Source: Dehalococcoidales bacterium (lineage in GTDB: Bacteria > Chloroflexota > Dehalococcoidia > Dehalococcoidales > UBA5627). From it: 6,886 nt of DNA. The stretch lies in the NCBI GenBank assembly GCA_012719115.1, contig JAAYAZ010000234.1:1-6886 (forward strand). The letters are read 5' to 3'. The notes beneath the pieces are model-generated. The model saw only the letters and a list, made by a program, of their open reading frames with translations, was not told the DNA's origin and searched no databases. Below are positions 1 through 6,580 of this stretch, in pieces. The position numbers and the translations under genes were made by a program. Within the stretch, counting starts at the first letter, position 1. Each line of letters begins with the position of its first letter.

Positions 1-137
1 CAGACGATTTGTTCGTCATCGGAGATTCCGATTCCCATTTTTTCAAAGGCTGCTTCGCATGCCTTGAATCCGATTGCCAGCCCGGGGCATTCATGCCCGT
101 GGAATGCGACCGCTTTTTCCCATAATTCCCTGTCCAT
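1..137 (-). CDS. FmdE-family protein, N-terminal part (runs off left edge)
   Basis: On the minus strand an ATG at 135-137 opens a frame that is still open at the window edge, giving 45 complete codons. The SD-like GGGAGG lies 6 bases upstream (plus-strand 144-149), which supports this start. The protein begins MDRELWEKAVAFHGHECPGL and continues with an AIGFKACEAAFEKMGI stretch. The HGHxCPGLAIGxKA signature (His13, His15, Cys17) is the hallmark of the FmdE family, named after a gene in the archaeal molybdenum formylmethanofuran dehydrogenase operon; members are widespread in anaerobic bacteria, where they do not imply methanogenesis. The conserved His/Cys residues are thought to bind a metal, and many members carry a C-terminal zinc ribbon, which would lie outside this window. 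It is transcribed divergently from the histidine kinase. The family call is firm; the actual function is unknown. Confidence 0.87.
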   Translation of the reverse strand, partial: MDRELWEKAVAFHGHECPGLAIGFKACEAAFEKMGIGISDDEQIV

Positions 138-170
138 ATATTTCCTCCCAGCTTGTTGCATTTATTACCA

Positions 171-253
171 ATTGCAACTATTTGCACTATCAAATTAAAA
201 AAATATATATAGGATTACCTATATATCCAAACCCTTATTGCAACTTATTGCAA
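171..253. repeat. Paired TTGCA direct repeats
   Basis: Two related 17-bp blocks, ATTGCAACTATTTGCAC at 171-187 and ATTGCAACTTATTGCAA at 237-253, match at 14 of 17 positions. Each block holds two TTGCA units whose starts are exactly 10 bp apart (172/182 and 238/248), about one helical turn, so a protein could contact them on the same face. A fifth unit is at 156-160. The blocks sit on either side of the inverted repeat at 205-226. They are a candidate regulator binding array for the divergent FmdE-like and kinase genes; I do not recognise the regulator. The AT-rich background makes chance matches more likely than usual. Confidence 0.5.
205..226. promoter_or_regulatory. Perfect 9-bp inverted repeat (possible operator)
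   Basis: ATATATAGG at 205-213 and CCTATATAT at 218-226 are perfect inverted copies separated by the 4-base loop ATTA. The repeat lies midway between the two TTGCA blocks in the divergent intergenic region, and no T-run follows that would make it a terminator. It could be an operator, or an AT-rich structure at a promoter core, since the arms contain TATATA stretches resembling -10 elements in both directions. The symmetry is seen directly; the role is inferred. Confidence 0.45.
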
Positions 254-444
254 TAATAAAATATCAAAGCCCCGTTTGTCAAGGGAAGAATAGTGTTTGG
301 TAACGGCAATAGGACAAAAATGAATGCAGGAGTGACGGCTAAAATATCAGGTTGCTACTTCCCTTTGGAGTTAATCGCAAATTCTTCGAAAAACTTATTG
401 ACTGTCACTCTTGTGTTGCAGTAATATTGCAGCAAGGTACTTTT

Positions 445-2532
445 GTGGATACAGCTTATTATATCTTCTATCAAACCGCGATGATAGCTTCATTGCTGGT
501 CACTCCTCTTATCGCTTTTCTAACAATAAGGCGAAGAAGGGTACCGGGTGCAATCGCGATGATAGCTTTGGCTGTTGCCACATTCATCTGGACTTTCGGT
601 TTCTTCCTCGAATCTCACAGTAATACTCTGGAACAGCAAATGTTTTTCAACAATATCGGCTATATCGGCTCTATGAGTGTGCCGGTGGCATTATTCTTTT
701 TTGCTCTGCATTATACAACCGATAAGCCTCGAATTACCGGATGGAGGGTATCGGTATTCTGCTTCATACCCCTGCTTACCATTATTTTAGTGTGGACCAA
801 TGACGCTCATAACCTGATGTGGTACGACGAATACCTGTCCGAATCCGGACCTTTTACGGTAACTATGAAAACTTATGGCTTATTTTTTTGGATAACGGCT
901 GCACACAATTACATGCTTGTTATCGGTGCGGCAATAATACTGATACGAAGACTTTTTACCGGCTCACGTTTATATAGAGGACAGGCAATATCGCTAATAA
1001 TTGCAGTCATTTTACCGCTTCTATGGAATGTCATTTATATATTCGACTTACTCTCACTCCCCCGTAAAGACCTGACTCCTGTAATGTTTGCTATTTCGGG
1101 AATATTTATCATTTTGGGATTAATGCGATTCCAGTTGCTTGAAACAATACCCTTTACGCGCCGATTTATCATTGAGCATATGGAAGACGGAATGATGGCT
1201 TTCGATATGCATAACCGCCTTCTCGAAGCCAACCCGGTCGCACTGGCGCTCTTCGGACTGGATAATAAAAGTATCGGTAATATAATCGACAAAGATTCCC
1301 CCTTAAAAGTGATAACAGACCGCTTTTTACCCGACTACAAGGGATGTGTTGAGCTGCCGCTGACATTTGAAAATGAGGAGCGCATATACGAGCTTGAAGT
1401 AGTCCCCATGCGTGATACACTCAAGCGTCAATTAGGATGGATGACCGTTTTGCGCAACATCACGGAACGCAAGCGTCAGGAGCTGGAATACCGCACTATT
1501 CTTCAGACCACAGCAGACGGATTCTGGCTTACGGATATGCAGGGCAGAATACTGGATATAAACAATGCATATTGCCAAACGGTCGGGTATAGCAGAGACG
1601 AACTGTTGAAAATGAGTATTTTCGACATCGAGGCAGCCGAAAGCCCGGAAAATGTGGCAGCTCACATCGAAAAAATAATGAAGGAAGGAAAAGACCGTTT
1701 TGAAACCCGCCACCGGCATAAAAACGGCAATGTTGTCGATGTCGAAGTCAGCGTTAACTATCTGGATATCGGCGGCGGCAGAATGGTTGTATTTGTAAGA
1801 GATATCACTCAACGAAACATAATGCAGGAGCAATTGATAGCTCAAGACCGACTTGCTTCTATCGGACAGTTAACAGCCGGGGTAGCTCATGAACTCAATA
1901 ATCCGCTTACAAGTATGATGGGCTTCTCCGAACTGCTGACGGAGAGGGAACTGCCCGATGACGTGCTGGACGATATCGGTATTATTCACAGTGAGGCGGA
2001 ACGCGCCGCAAAAATCGTAGAAAACCTGCTTACATTTTCCAGAAAGCATCACAAAGAAAAAACCCATACCAATGTTAATGAAGTAATCGAAAAAACACTT
2101 AGGTTACGCACAACAGAACAAAAATTAAACAATATACAAACAACTACATACCTTTTAACTGATCTGCCCGAAATCATGGCAAGCGCATTGCAGTTACAAC
2201 AGGTTTTTCTTAATATAATCATAAATGCCGAGTTCTTTATGTTAAAAGCTCATAAAAAGGGGAATCTTACCATCACAAGTGAAAAAAAGGGAGATTTCAT
2301 TCGTATCACTTTTAGCGATGAAGGACCCGGAATCCCACAGGAAAACTTTAAACATATTTTTGTTCCTTTTTTCACCACCAAGGAAGTAGGCGAAGGGACG
2401 GGGCTCGGCTTGAGTATCTGCCACGGCATAATAACCGAGCACGGCGGCAGAATTTGGGCTGAAAACAATGCTGACGAAGGCGCTTCAGTTATAATCGAGC
2501 TGCCCGTCTATATATCACCGGAAATAATCTAA
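445..2532 (+). CDS. Membrane sensor histidine kinase (7TM sensor, two PAS domains)
   Basis: A 695-residue sensor kinase that would autophosphorylate a histidine and pass phosphate to an unseen response regulator. Residues 1-235 hold about seven hydrophobic segments, with the VWTNDAHNLMW motif near 116-126, typical of the histidine-kinase N-terminal 7TM region. PAS domain 1 spans about 241-345 (ending in LRNITERK) and PAS 2 about 349-458 (starting YRTILQTTADGFW, ending VRDITQRN). The H-box VAHELNNPL carries the phospho-acceptor His482. The ATPase domain shows the N-box Asn594 (NIIINAE), DEGPGIP at 625-631, the PFFTTK F-box and GEGTGLGLS at 649-657, so all catalytic motifs are intact. There is no receiver domain. 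The start is uncertain: the frame is open to TTG 352, but GTG 445 has AAGG 7 bases upstream and places the first membrane segment right after the N-terminus. The DUF3795 gene follows by 17 bp. The ligand is unknown. Confidence 0.92.
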   Translation: MDTAYYIFYQTAMIASLLVTPLIAFLTIRRRRVPGAIAMIALAVATFIWTFGFFLESHSNTLEQQMFFNNIGYIGSMSVPVALFFFALHYTTDKPRITGWRVSVFCFIPLLTIILVWTNDAHNLMWYDEYLSESGPFTVTMKTYGLFFWITAAHNYMLVIGAAIILIRRLFTGSRLYRGQAISLIIAVILPLLWNVIYIFDLLSLPRKDLTPVMFAISGIFIILGLMRFQLLETIPFTRRFIIEHMEDGMMAFDMHNRLLEANPVALALFGLDNKSIGNIIDKDSPLKVITDRFLPDYKGCVELPLTFENEERIYELEVVPMRDTLKRQLGWMTVLRNITERKRQELEYRTILQTTADGFWLTDMQGRILDINNAYCQTVGYSRDELLKMSIFDIEAAESPENVAAHIEKIMKEGKDRFETRHRHKNGNVVDVEVSVNYLDIGGGRMVVFVRDITQRNIMQEQLIAQDRLASIGQLTAGVAHELNNPLTSMMGFSELLTERELPDDVLDDIGIIHSEAERAAKIVENLLTFSRKHHKEKTHTNVNEVIEKTLRLRTTEQKLNNIQTTTYLLTDLPEIMASALQLQQVFLNIIINAEFFMLKAHKKGNLTITSEKKGDFIRITFSDEGPGIPQENFKHIFVPFFTTKEVGEGTGLGLSICHGIITEHGGRIWAENNADEGASVIIELPVYISPEII

Positions 2533-2549
2533 ACTGATTAAAATAAAAA

Positions 2550-3002
2550 ATGATGAATATGGAAGAACAACTGATTGCTCCCTGCGGTATGAACTGCGGA
2601 TTGTGTATAAACTATCAGGCGCTGAAAAACGACCTTGATAAGCAAGGGTTTAAGCGGATGTATTGCCCGGGTTGCATACCGCGCGGAAAAAACTGCATCT
2701 TTATGAGCGGACACTGCAGGCTTGTAGGCAAAGGACTGGTAAGATTTTGCTACCAGTGCAAGGACTTCCCCTGCACCCGCTTGAAAGCCCTCGATAAACG
2801 CTACCGCACAAAATATCATATGAGCATGATAGAAAACCTCACATTTATTAAAGAGTACGGAATGGATATGTTTTTGGAAAAGCAGCGGGAGCAATGGCGC
2901 TGTACCGAATGCGATGGTGTAATTTGCTGCCACAACGGATTATGTTCAAACTGCGAAATCGATAAGCTGAAACAAAATAAAAAGTACCGCTGGGGAGAGT
3001 GA
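2550..3002 (+). CDS. DUF3795-like cysteine-rich protein
   Basis: A 150-residue soluble protein with 16 cysteines. It begins with APCGMNCGLC (Cys12, 16, 19), then YCPGC (39, 42), Cys49, Cys56, FCYQCKDFPC (67, 70, 75), and a C-terminal set of CTEC (118, 121), CC (126, 127) and CSNC (132, 135). The APCGxxCxxC start followed by CxGC and CxxCxxFPC is the pattern of the DUF3795 family, whose members are common in anaerobic bacteria and archaea and have no established function. The spacing suggests three or four zinc or iron-sulfur sites. ATGs at 2550, 2553 and 2559 are all possible starts and no clear SD is visible; translation may be coupled to the kinase gene that ends 17 bp upstream. The tight spacing suggests cotranscription with the kinase, so it might be an accessory to the sensor, though that is only inference from position. 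Confidence 0.82.
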   Translation: MMNMEEQLIAPCGMNCGLCINYQALKNDLDKQGFKRMYCPGCIPRGKNCIFMSGHCRLVGKGLVRFCYQCKDFPCTRLKALDKRYRTKYHMSMIENLTFIKEYGMDMFLEKQREQWRCTECDGVICCHNGLCSNCEIDKLKQNKKYRWGE

Positions 3003-3240
3003 CAACAGCAGCGTTATCCGCCTGTATTTTATTTTTATTCGATGCCGGTTATTAAATATGTTATAATTTTAGACAACGTGGCTGTAGCTGACCTGAAATA
3101 ATATTTCTTTATTTAAGTGTAGTTATCACCCCCGCAGTTTCACCACAGGTTTCGACGGTTATTGTCTGAGCATTGATGGAATCTTTCCTGCCATCCGTTA
3201 TCAGGCTCGGTTTAGATTGTCGTTGAGGATGCAGGAAAAT
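3003..3240. other. Intergenic region with weak promoter candidate
   Basis: No gene is convincing here. A short CG-containing stretch near 3006-3020 followed by a T-rich run (3026-3039) might be a poor terminator for the kinase/DUF3795 pair, but the stem is imperfect. A perfect TATAAT is at 3062-3067, with only a 3-of-6 match to TTGACA at 3039-3044 (17-bp spacing); it is the best candidate promoter for the PHP-led cluster and would give a 5' leader of about 165 bases. On the minus strand about 39 codons are open ending at 3109-3111, without an ATG, and I do not count them as a gene. Confidence 0.4.
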
Positions 3241-3885
3241 ATGTTAAAAGCCGATTTACATGTCCACAGCAATTATTCTTATGATTGCCTAAACAGACCT
3301 GAAGATATAATCAGACGTTGTCTGGATACAGGAATCAACTGTATCGCCGTAGCAGACCACGGCACTGCCGAAGGCGCGTTAAAAATACAGCAGATGGCAC
3401 CGTTTCAGGTAATCATAGCAGAAGAGATAATGACTCCCCACGGTGAAGTAATGGGAATGTTCCTAAAAGAGTCCGTACCCAATAAAATCCCCTTTGCCGA
3501 AGCCATATCACGTATCCGAGAACAGGACGGGCTGGTCTGCGTTCCCCACCCCTTCGATAAACCCAACCGCCACGGTCTGGGCAGAAAAAATCTGGAGCAA
3601 TTTATCGATGATATCGATATAATAGAGGTATTTAACGCCCGCAGCCCTCTGCCCTGGTTCTCAAAGACATCGCTTGCAGCCGCTGATAAATACAAAAAAG
3701 CCAAAAGCGCCGGCAGCGATGCTCATACCGTTAACGAAATCGGCTCTACATACATAGAGATGCCCGAATTTTGCAACAAAAATGATTTCCTGACCGCTCT
3801 GGAGCAGGGTAAAATCCACGGCAGGATAACCAACCCGTTCGTGCTTCTGGGAAGCTCCTGGGCAAGAATAAGAAAAGTAATGTAG
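3241..3885 (+). CDS. PHP-domain metal-dependent phosphoesterase
   Basis: A 214-residue protein of the PHP superfamily (metal-dependent phosphoesterases related to histidinol phosphatase and polymerase PHP domains). The metal-binding motifs are visible in order: DLHVHS (His7, His9) with Asp15, VADHGT (Asp39, His40), IIAEEI (Glu61/62) followed by PHGEVMG, VPHPFD (His103) and the C-terminal GSDAHT (Asp160, His162). The length is that of a stand-alone PHP protein, with no polymerase attached. It is predicted to be cytoplasmic and to hydrolyse a phosphate ester; the substrate cannot be read from the sequence. I chose ATG 3241 because PHP proteins usually start a few residues before the DxHxH motif, and AGGA at 3233-3236 precedes it; the frame is also open from TTG 3217 and ATG 3229. 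It is the first gene of a three-gene run, with 52 bp to the next. Confidence 0.9.
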   Translation: MLKADLHVHSNYSYDCLNRPEDIIRRCLDTGINCIAVADHGTAEGALKIQQMAPFQVIIAEEIMTPHGEVMGMFLKESVPNKIPFAEAISRIREQDGLVCVPHPFDKPNRHGLGRKNLEQFIDDIDIIEVFNARSPLPWFSKTSLAAADKYKKAKSAGSDAHTVNEIGSTYIEMPEFCNKNDFLTALEQGKIHGRITNPFVLLGSSWARIRKVM

Positions 3886-3892
3886 CAGATAT

Positions 3893-3916
3893 GCAATATA
3901 AAATCGCATTTTTTGC
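3893..3916 (+). other. AT-rich hairpin between PHP gene and next gene
   Basis: GCAA (3893-3896) and AAAAT (3900-3904) pair with ATTTT (3908-3912) and TTGC (3913-3916), leaving a CGC loop and a 3-base bulge on the left arm. The stem is mostly A-T and no run of T follows, so it is a weak structure; it may protect a transcript end or be incidental. It lies just upstream of the AAAGG SD of the following gene. Confidence 0.25.
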
Positions 3917-3937
3917 TTCTTTGAAAGGTTATAAATT

Positions 3938-4846
3938 TTGAAAAGAGCAGTAAGCATCAGCATCGGTTCATCGAAACGCGATAAAAAAGTTGTTATCAAT
4001 TTACTGGGTGAAGATATCAGTATCGAACGTATCGGCACCGACGGCGATATGACCGCCGCCGCCTTGAAATTTGCCGAACTGGACGGCAAGGTGGATGCCT
4101 TCGGTGTGGGCGGAGCCGACCTGGGAGTCCTTGTAGACGGGAAGTGGCACCCGCTTTATTCCGCAATGAAGCTGATACGTTACATAAAAAAGACACCGGT
4201 GGCAGACGGGGCAGGTTTGAAAAATACCCTTGAAGAGAGAGTGGGCACTGTTTTGGAAGCCGAACTCGGGGATTATATCGCACAGTCGGGCGGGAAAAAG
4301 GCTTTTATAATGACCGGCACCGACCGCTGGGGGCTGACAGAAAGTTTTACCAATGCCGGTTATGATTGCGTTTTCGGCGACTTGATGTTTTCACTGGGCA
4401 TTCCCATACCCATTCGTTCAATAAAACAGCTTAAAGTGCTCGCTTCCCTGCTGATGCCCGTAGCAGGTCGCCTTCCGTTTAAGTGGATATATCCCACCGG
4501 CGAAAAACAGGAAGAAAGAAAGCCCAAGCAAGCAAAATATTTTAAACAGGCTACAGTAATCGCCGGAGATTGCCATTACATAAAACGCTATATGCCCGAC
4601 GATATGAGCGGGAAAGTGGTAGTTACAAATACCACCACGCCGCAGGATGTAGAATTATTTCAAAAATGCGGGGTAAAATACCTGGTAACGACTATGCCGG
4701 TACTCGAAGGGCGCTCTTTCGGCACAAATGTAATCGAAGCGGCACTGATTGCCATTTCCGGAAAAGGGCGCAAACTCGATATGGAAGAATACAACCTGCT
4801 ACTGGATAAAATCGGGTTTAAAGCCAGCGTTCAAAAACTGAATTAG
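3938..4846 (+). CDS. Uncharacterised protein of the 'quinate 5-dehydrogenase' (COG5322-like) family
   Basis: A 302-residue protein starting at TTG 3938 with AAAGG 9 bases upstream. Visible blocks are SIGSSKRD (8-15), ERIGTDGD (30-37), DAFGVGGADLG (53-63), a central GTDRWGLTESF, then a C-terminal block with AGDCHYIKRYMPDD, VVVTNTTTPQDVELF and GRSFGTNVIEAALIA. This layout matches proteins that databases name quinate 5-dehydrogenase. I do not see the shikimate/quinate dehydrogenase landmarks (the SxT/NGT substrate loop, or a GxGGxxxA dinucleotide site), so that name should be treated as a label, not a function. The C-terminal half may form a Rossmann-like fold. The hydrophobic stretch LMFSLGIPIPIRSIKQLKVL could be buried or membrane-associating. 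It sits between the PHP gene and the nucleotidyltransferase gene (27-bp gap downstream) and is probably cotranscribed with both. Family assignment is moderately sure; activity unknown. Confidence 0.8.
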   Translation: MKRAVSISIGSSKRDKKVVINLLGEDISIERIGTDGDMTAAALKFAELDGKVDAFGVGGADLGVLVDGKWHPLYSAMKLIRYIKKTPVADGAGLKNTLEERVGTVLEAELGDYIAQSGGKKAFIMTGTDRWGLTESFTNAGYDCVFGDLMFSLGIPIPIRSIKQLKVLASLLMPVAGRLPFKWIYPTGEKQEERKPKQAKYFKQATVIAGDCHYIKRYMPDDMSGKVVVTNTTTPQDVELFQKCGVKYLVTTMPVLEGRSFGTNVIEAALIAISGKGRKLDMEEYNLLLDKIGFKASVQKLN

Positions 4847-4873
4847 GATAAAACTGCGAAGGAAAATCATATC

Positions 4874-5659
4874 ATGGATGCAATCGTTTTAGCCGGAGGC
4901 ACTCCCAAACCGGGAGAACCGCTGTATCCGTACACCGGGGGCATGCCGAAAGCAATGCTGGAAATCTGCGAAAAACCGATGATACAGTGGGTACTGGATG
5001 CATTATCGGATTCCGAATCGGTTGATAATGTAATCATAGTAGGATTGCCGAATGACTGCCACGTTCACTGCTCCAAAAAAGTTTATTTTGTAGCCGACCA
5101 CGCCGGGCTTACCGAAAATCTGGGCGCCGGCGCCAAAAAAGTGGCACAGGTCAATAAACAGGCCACGCACGCTCTTTTTGTATCCTCCGATATTCCGATG
5201 GTTACCGGTGAAATGGTCGACTGGATAATAAACGCAACGCAGGGCGAAAACAAAGATATGTTTTATAATGTTATCTCCCGCCAGGTTATGGAGAAAAGAT
5301 TTCCGAACTCCTGCAGAACATACATTAAGTTCAAGGATATAAAGCTTTGCGGCAGCGACCTGCACGTATTCAGTTTGCGTATTTTACTGGAAGAAAATAA
5401 AGGTATGCGTAAAAAACTGGCAGAGGCGCGCAAAAGCCCCCCAAAACAGGCAGCGCTAATCGGTTTTGGTACTCTTTTTCTTTATATAATCGGGCAATTG
5501 ACACTTACAAGGGCTGAAAGAAATATATCAAAGAATTTAAAAGTTACCGGAAAAGCCGTTATATGCCCCTTTGCCGAAGCAGGGATGGATGTCGATAAAC
5601 CCCGCCACCTGGAAATTGTAACAGCAGGGCTGCAAAAAAGGCTGGAAAATCTTAAGTAG
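4874..5659 (+). CDS. NTP transferase (GT-A fold nucleotidyltransferase)
   Basis: A 261-residue nucleotidyltransferase of the MobA-like/GlmU-like NTP transferase group, expected to transfer a nucleotidyl group from an NTP to a phosphorylated acceptor with release of pyrophosphate. It opens with MDAIVLAGG, then a long loop and GGMPKAMLEI (Pro25, Lys26), followed by KPMIQWVLDAL. A metal-binding Asp106 sits in SSDIP, and DVDKPRHLEIV (239-249) near the C-terminus resembles the DVDTPEDL element that supplies the second metal ligand in this fold. The gap between LAGG and PK is longer than in typical MobA or GlmU proteins, and residues 193-211 (AALIGFGTLFLYIIGQLTL) are strongly hydrophobic, so the protein may touch the membrane or bind a lipid-like acceptor. 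Start ATG 4874 has AAGGA 10 bases upstream. It is the last gene of the three-gene run. The fold is sure; the nucleotide and acceptor are unknown. Confidence 0.87.
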   Translation: MDAIVLAGGTPKPGEPLYPYTGGMPKAMLEICEKPMIQWVLDALSDSESVDNVIIVGLPNDCHVHCSKKVYFVADHAGLTENLGAGAKKVAQVNKQATHALFVSSDIPMVTGEMVDWIINATQGENKDMFYNVISRQVMEKRFPNSCRTYIKFKDIKLCGSDLHVFSLRILLEENKGMRKKLAEARKSPPKQAALIGFGTLFLYIIGQLTLTRAERNISKNLKVTGKAVICPFAEAGMDVDKPRHLEIVTAGLQKRLENLK

Positions 5660-5747
5660 TTTTATCTTTGCAACAGCTATAAATCCGCAATAATTCATTT
5701 AGAGAATAATGATAAAATAGACGATTAGCAGCTGTTTTCCCGTAATA

Positions 5748-5777
5748 TTGACACGAATATACTGTGAGTGTTATAAA
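5748..5777 (+). promoter_or_regulatory. Sigma70-type promoter of the DUF364 gene
   Basis: A perfect TTGACA (-35) at 5748-5753 is followed after 18 bp by TATAAA (-10) at 5772-5777, a 5-of-6 match to consensus. Transcription would start near 5784, giving a leader of about 44 bases that contains the AGAGG ribosome site at 5812-5816. This is the best promoter in the window and it separates the DUF364 gene from the upstream cluster. Confidence 0.7.
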
Positions 5778-5787
5778 TTATCACAGT
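5761..5787. promoter_or_regulatory. Operator-like inverted repeat over the -10 of the DUF364 promoter
   Basis: ACTGTGA at 5761-5767 and TCACAGT at 5781-5787 are perfect inverted copies with a 13-base spacer, so half-site centres are 20 bp (two helical turns) apart. The palindrome covers the -10 element and the predicted start point, the usual place for a repressor. The half-site resembles the TGTGA/TCACA of Crp/Fnr proteins, but those use a 6-base spacer, so a different dimeric regulator is more likely. Symmetry is seen directly; the repressor role is inferred. Confidence 0.55.
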
Positions 5788-5827
5788 TCCACATCTTTAC
5801 ATTATTTAACAAGAGGTAGCAGTTCTA

Positions 5828-6580
5828 ATGGACAATTCAATTCAAGGCAAAATAGTATCTCACTTACATCCGGTATCGGAAGGAATAAAAGTAGCTGATA
5901 TACGCATCGGGCTCGGATATTCCAGCGTGCATCTGGATAACGGCAATATGGGGGTAGCGTGGACGGCTCATAACGATTCCGGCAACTGCACCCACGAAAA
6001 CAGAGCCGGAAAACTGGCCGGCAGCCCTGCCTCAGAACTTCTGGAAATGCTGGTTTCGGCTGAAAAACCCCTTTCACGTACCATAGGGCTGGCAACCGCC
6101 AATGCACTGGTTGCAGGACTACCCGGCCGGCAATTTGCCGAGAAGGATGCTTTTGATATGGTCGGGGTAAATGCTGAAGATAAGGTGGTAATGGTGGGAT
6201 TTTTCGGTCCGGTTATTCCCAAACTGAAACAGACCGGCTGCAAGCTCGATGTTTTGGAGCTTAAAAGCAACAGGCCCGGAACCATCTCCCCCGAAGACGG
6301 AGGAAAAGAGTTGGCAGAATGCAGCGTGGCAATTATCACCGCTACCTCAATTATCACGGACACGTTTGATGATTTAATGGCAGGGCTTGGCAATCCGCGA
6401 GCTGTTATTGTACTGGGGCCTTCAACTCTGATGTATCCACCGGTATTTACCGGAACGCCGGTAACTCACCTGGCAGGGTCGCTGGTAAAGAATGCTTCCG
6501 GTGTTAAGAAAATCGTTTCCGAAGGCGGGGGTACTATGATACTGAAGCAGTATCTGGATTTTAAGACGGTCTGTATGTAG
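5828..6580 (+). CDS. DUF4213/DUF364 protein (putative heavy-metal chelation family)
   Basis: A 250-residue soluble protein. The N-terminal part (about 1-85) fits DUF4213, an enolase-N-like fold, with DIRIGLGYSSVHL near 24-36. The C-terminal part fits DUF364 (PF04016), a Rossmann-like domain: GLATANAL (87-94), VVMVGFFGPV (120-129), ITATSIITDTFDDLM and VLGPSTLMYPPVF, corresponding to the family's TxNAL, VGxFGP, TxT-T and GPSxPxxP motifs. A structurally studied member from Desulfitobacterium suggested a role in binding heavy metals, hence the Pfam name, but no reaction is established. Length is normal and no motif is broken. ATG 5828 is preceded by GAGG at 5813-5816. It has its own strong promoter with an overlapping palindrome, so it is probably a single-gene, regulated unit; a metal- or cofactor-responsive repressor would suit the family but is speculation. 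Confidence 0.88.
   Translation: MDNSIQGKIVSHLHPVSEGIKVADIRIGLGYSSVHLDNGNMGVAWTAHNDSGNCTHENRAGKLAGSPASELLEMLVSAEKPLSRTIGLATANALVAGLPGRQFAEKDAFDMVGVNAEDKVVMVGFFGPVIPKLKQTGCKLDVLELKSNRPGTISPEDGGKELAECSVAIITATSIITDTFDDLMAGLGNPRAVIVLGPSTLMYPPVFTGTPVTHLAGSLVKNASGVKKIVSEGGGTMILKQYLDFKTVCM

Larger units (their letters stand above)
138..444. other. Divergent intergenic region between FmdE-like gene and histidine kinase
   Basis: This roughly 300-bp AT-rich stretch separates two divergent genes and must hold both promoters. I could not assign a convincing -35/-10 pair for either direction. It contains repeated TTGCA elements and a 9-bp inverted repeat (listed separately). The frame of the kinase is open back to a TTG at 352 but that start has no well-placed SD. 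A second small frame, ATG 320 to stop 422-424 (34 codons), has AGGA 5 bases upstream and ends 20 bases before the preferred kinase start; it could be a leader peptide or chance. Confidence 0.6.

Noticed and set aside
1432..1845. 137-codon open frame on the minus strand inside the kinase gene
   Set aside because: It lies wholly antisense to the PAS domains of a clear kinase, has no SD and shows no family motif.
2538..2933. 131-codon minus-strand frame opposite the DUF3795 gene
   Set aside because: The plus strand encodes an unmistakable cysteine-motif protein; the antisense frame is a by-product of its codon pattern.
3042..3101. 19-codon frame starting MPVIKYVIIL in the same spacer
   Set aside because: It has no SD, overlaps the TATAAT candidate and is within chance length.
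3109..3230. About 39 open codons on the minus strand upstream of the PHP gene, ending CGETAGVITTLK
   Set aside because: There is no ATG, GTG or SD in place, and the peptide is too short to recognise; it could be a gene remnant but nothing supports that.
5672..5736. Inverted repeat AACAGCT / AGCTGTT followed by TTTT after the NTP transferase gene
   Set aside because: The 51-base loop is far too long for an intrinsic terminator, and 7-bp matches at this distance are common by chance.
5968..6393. 141-codon minus-strand frame opposite the DUF364 gene
   Set aside because: It is antisense to the conserved Rossmann-like motifs and its serine/proline-rich product resembles no family.
6425..6472. 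Cluster of CCGGTA/CCGGAA repeats
   Set aside because: It lies within the DUF364 coding frame and reflects Pro/Thr/Gly codons rather than a regulatory array.
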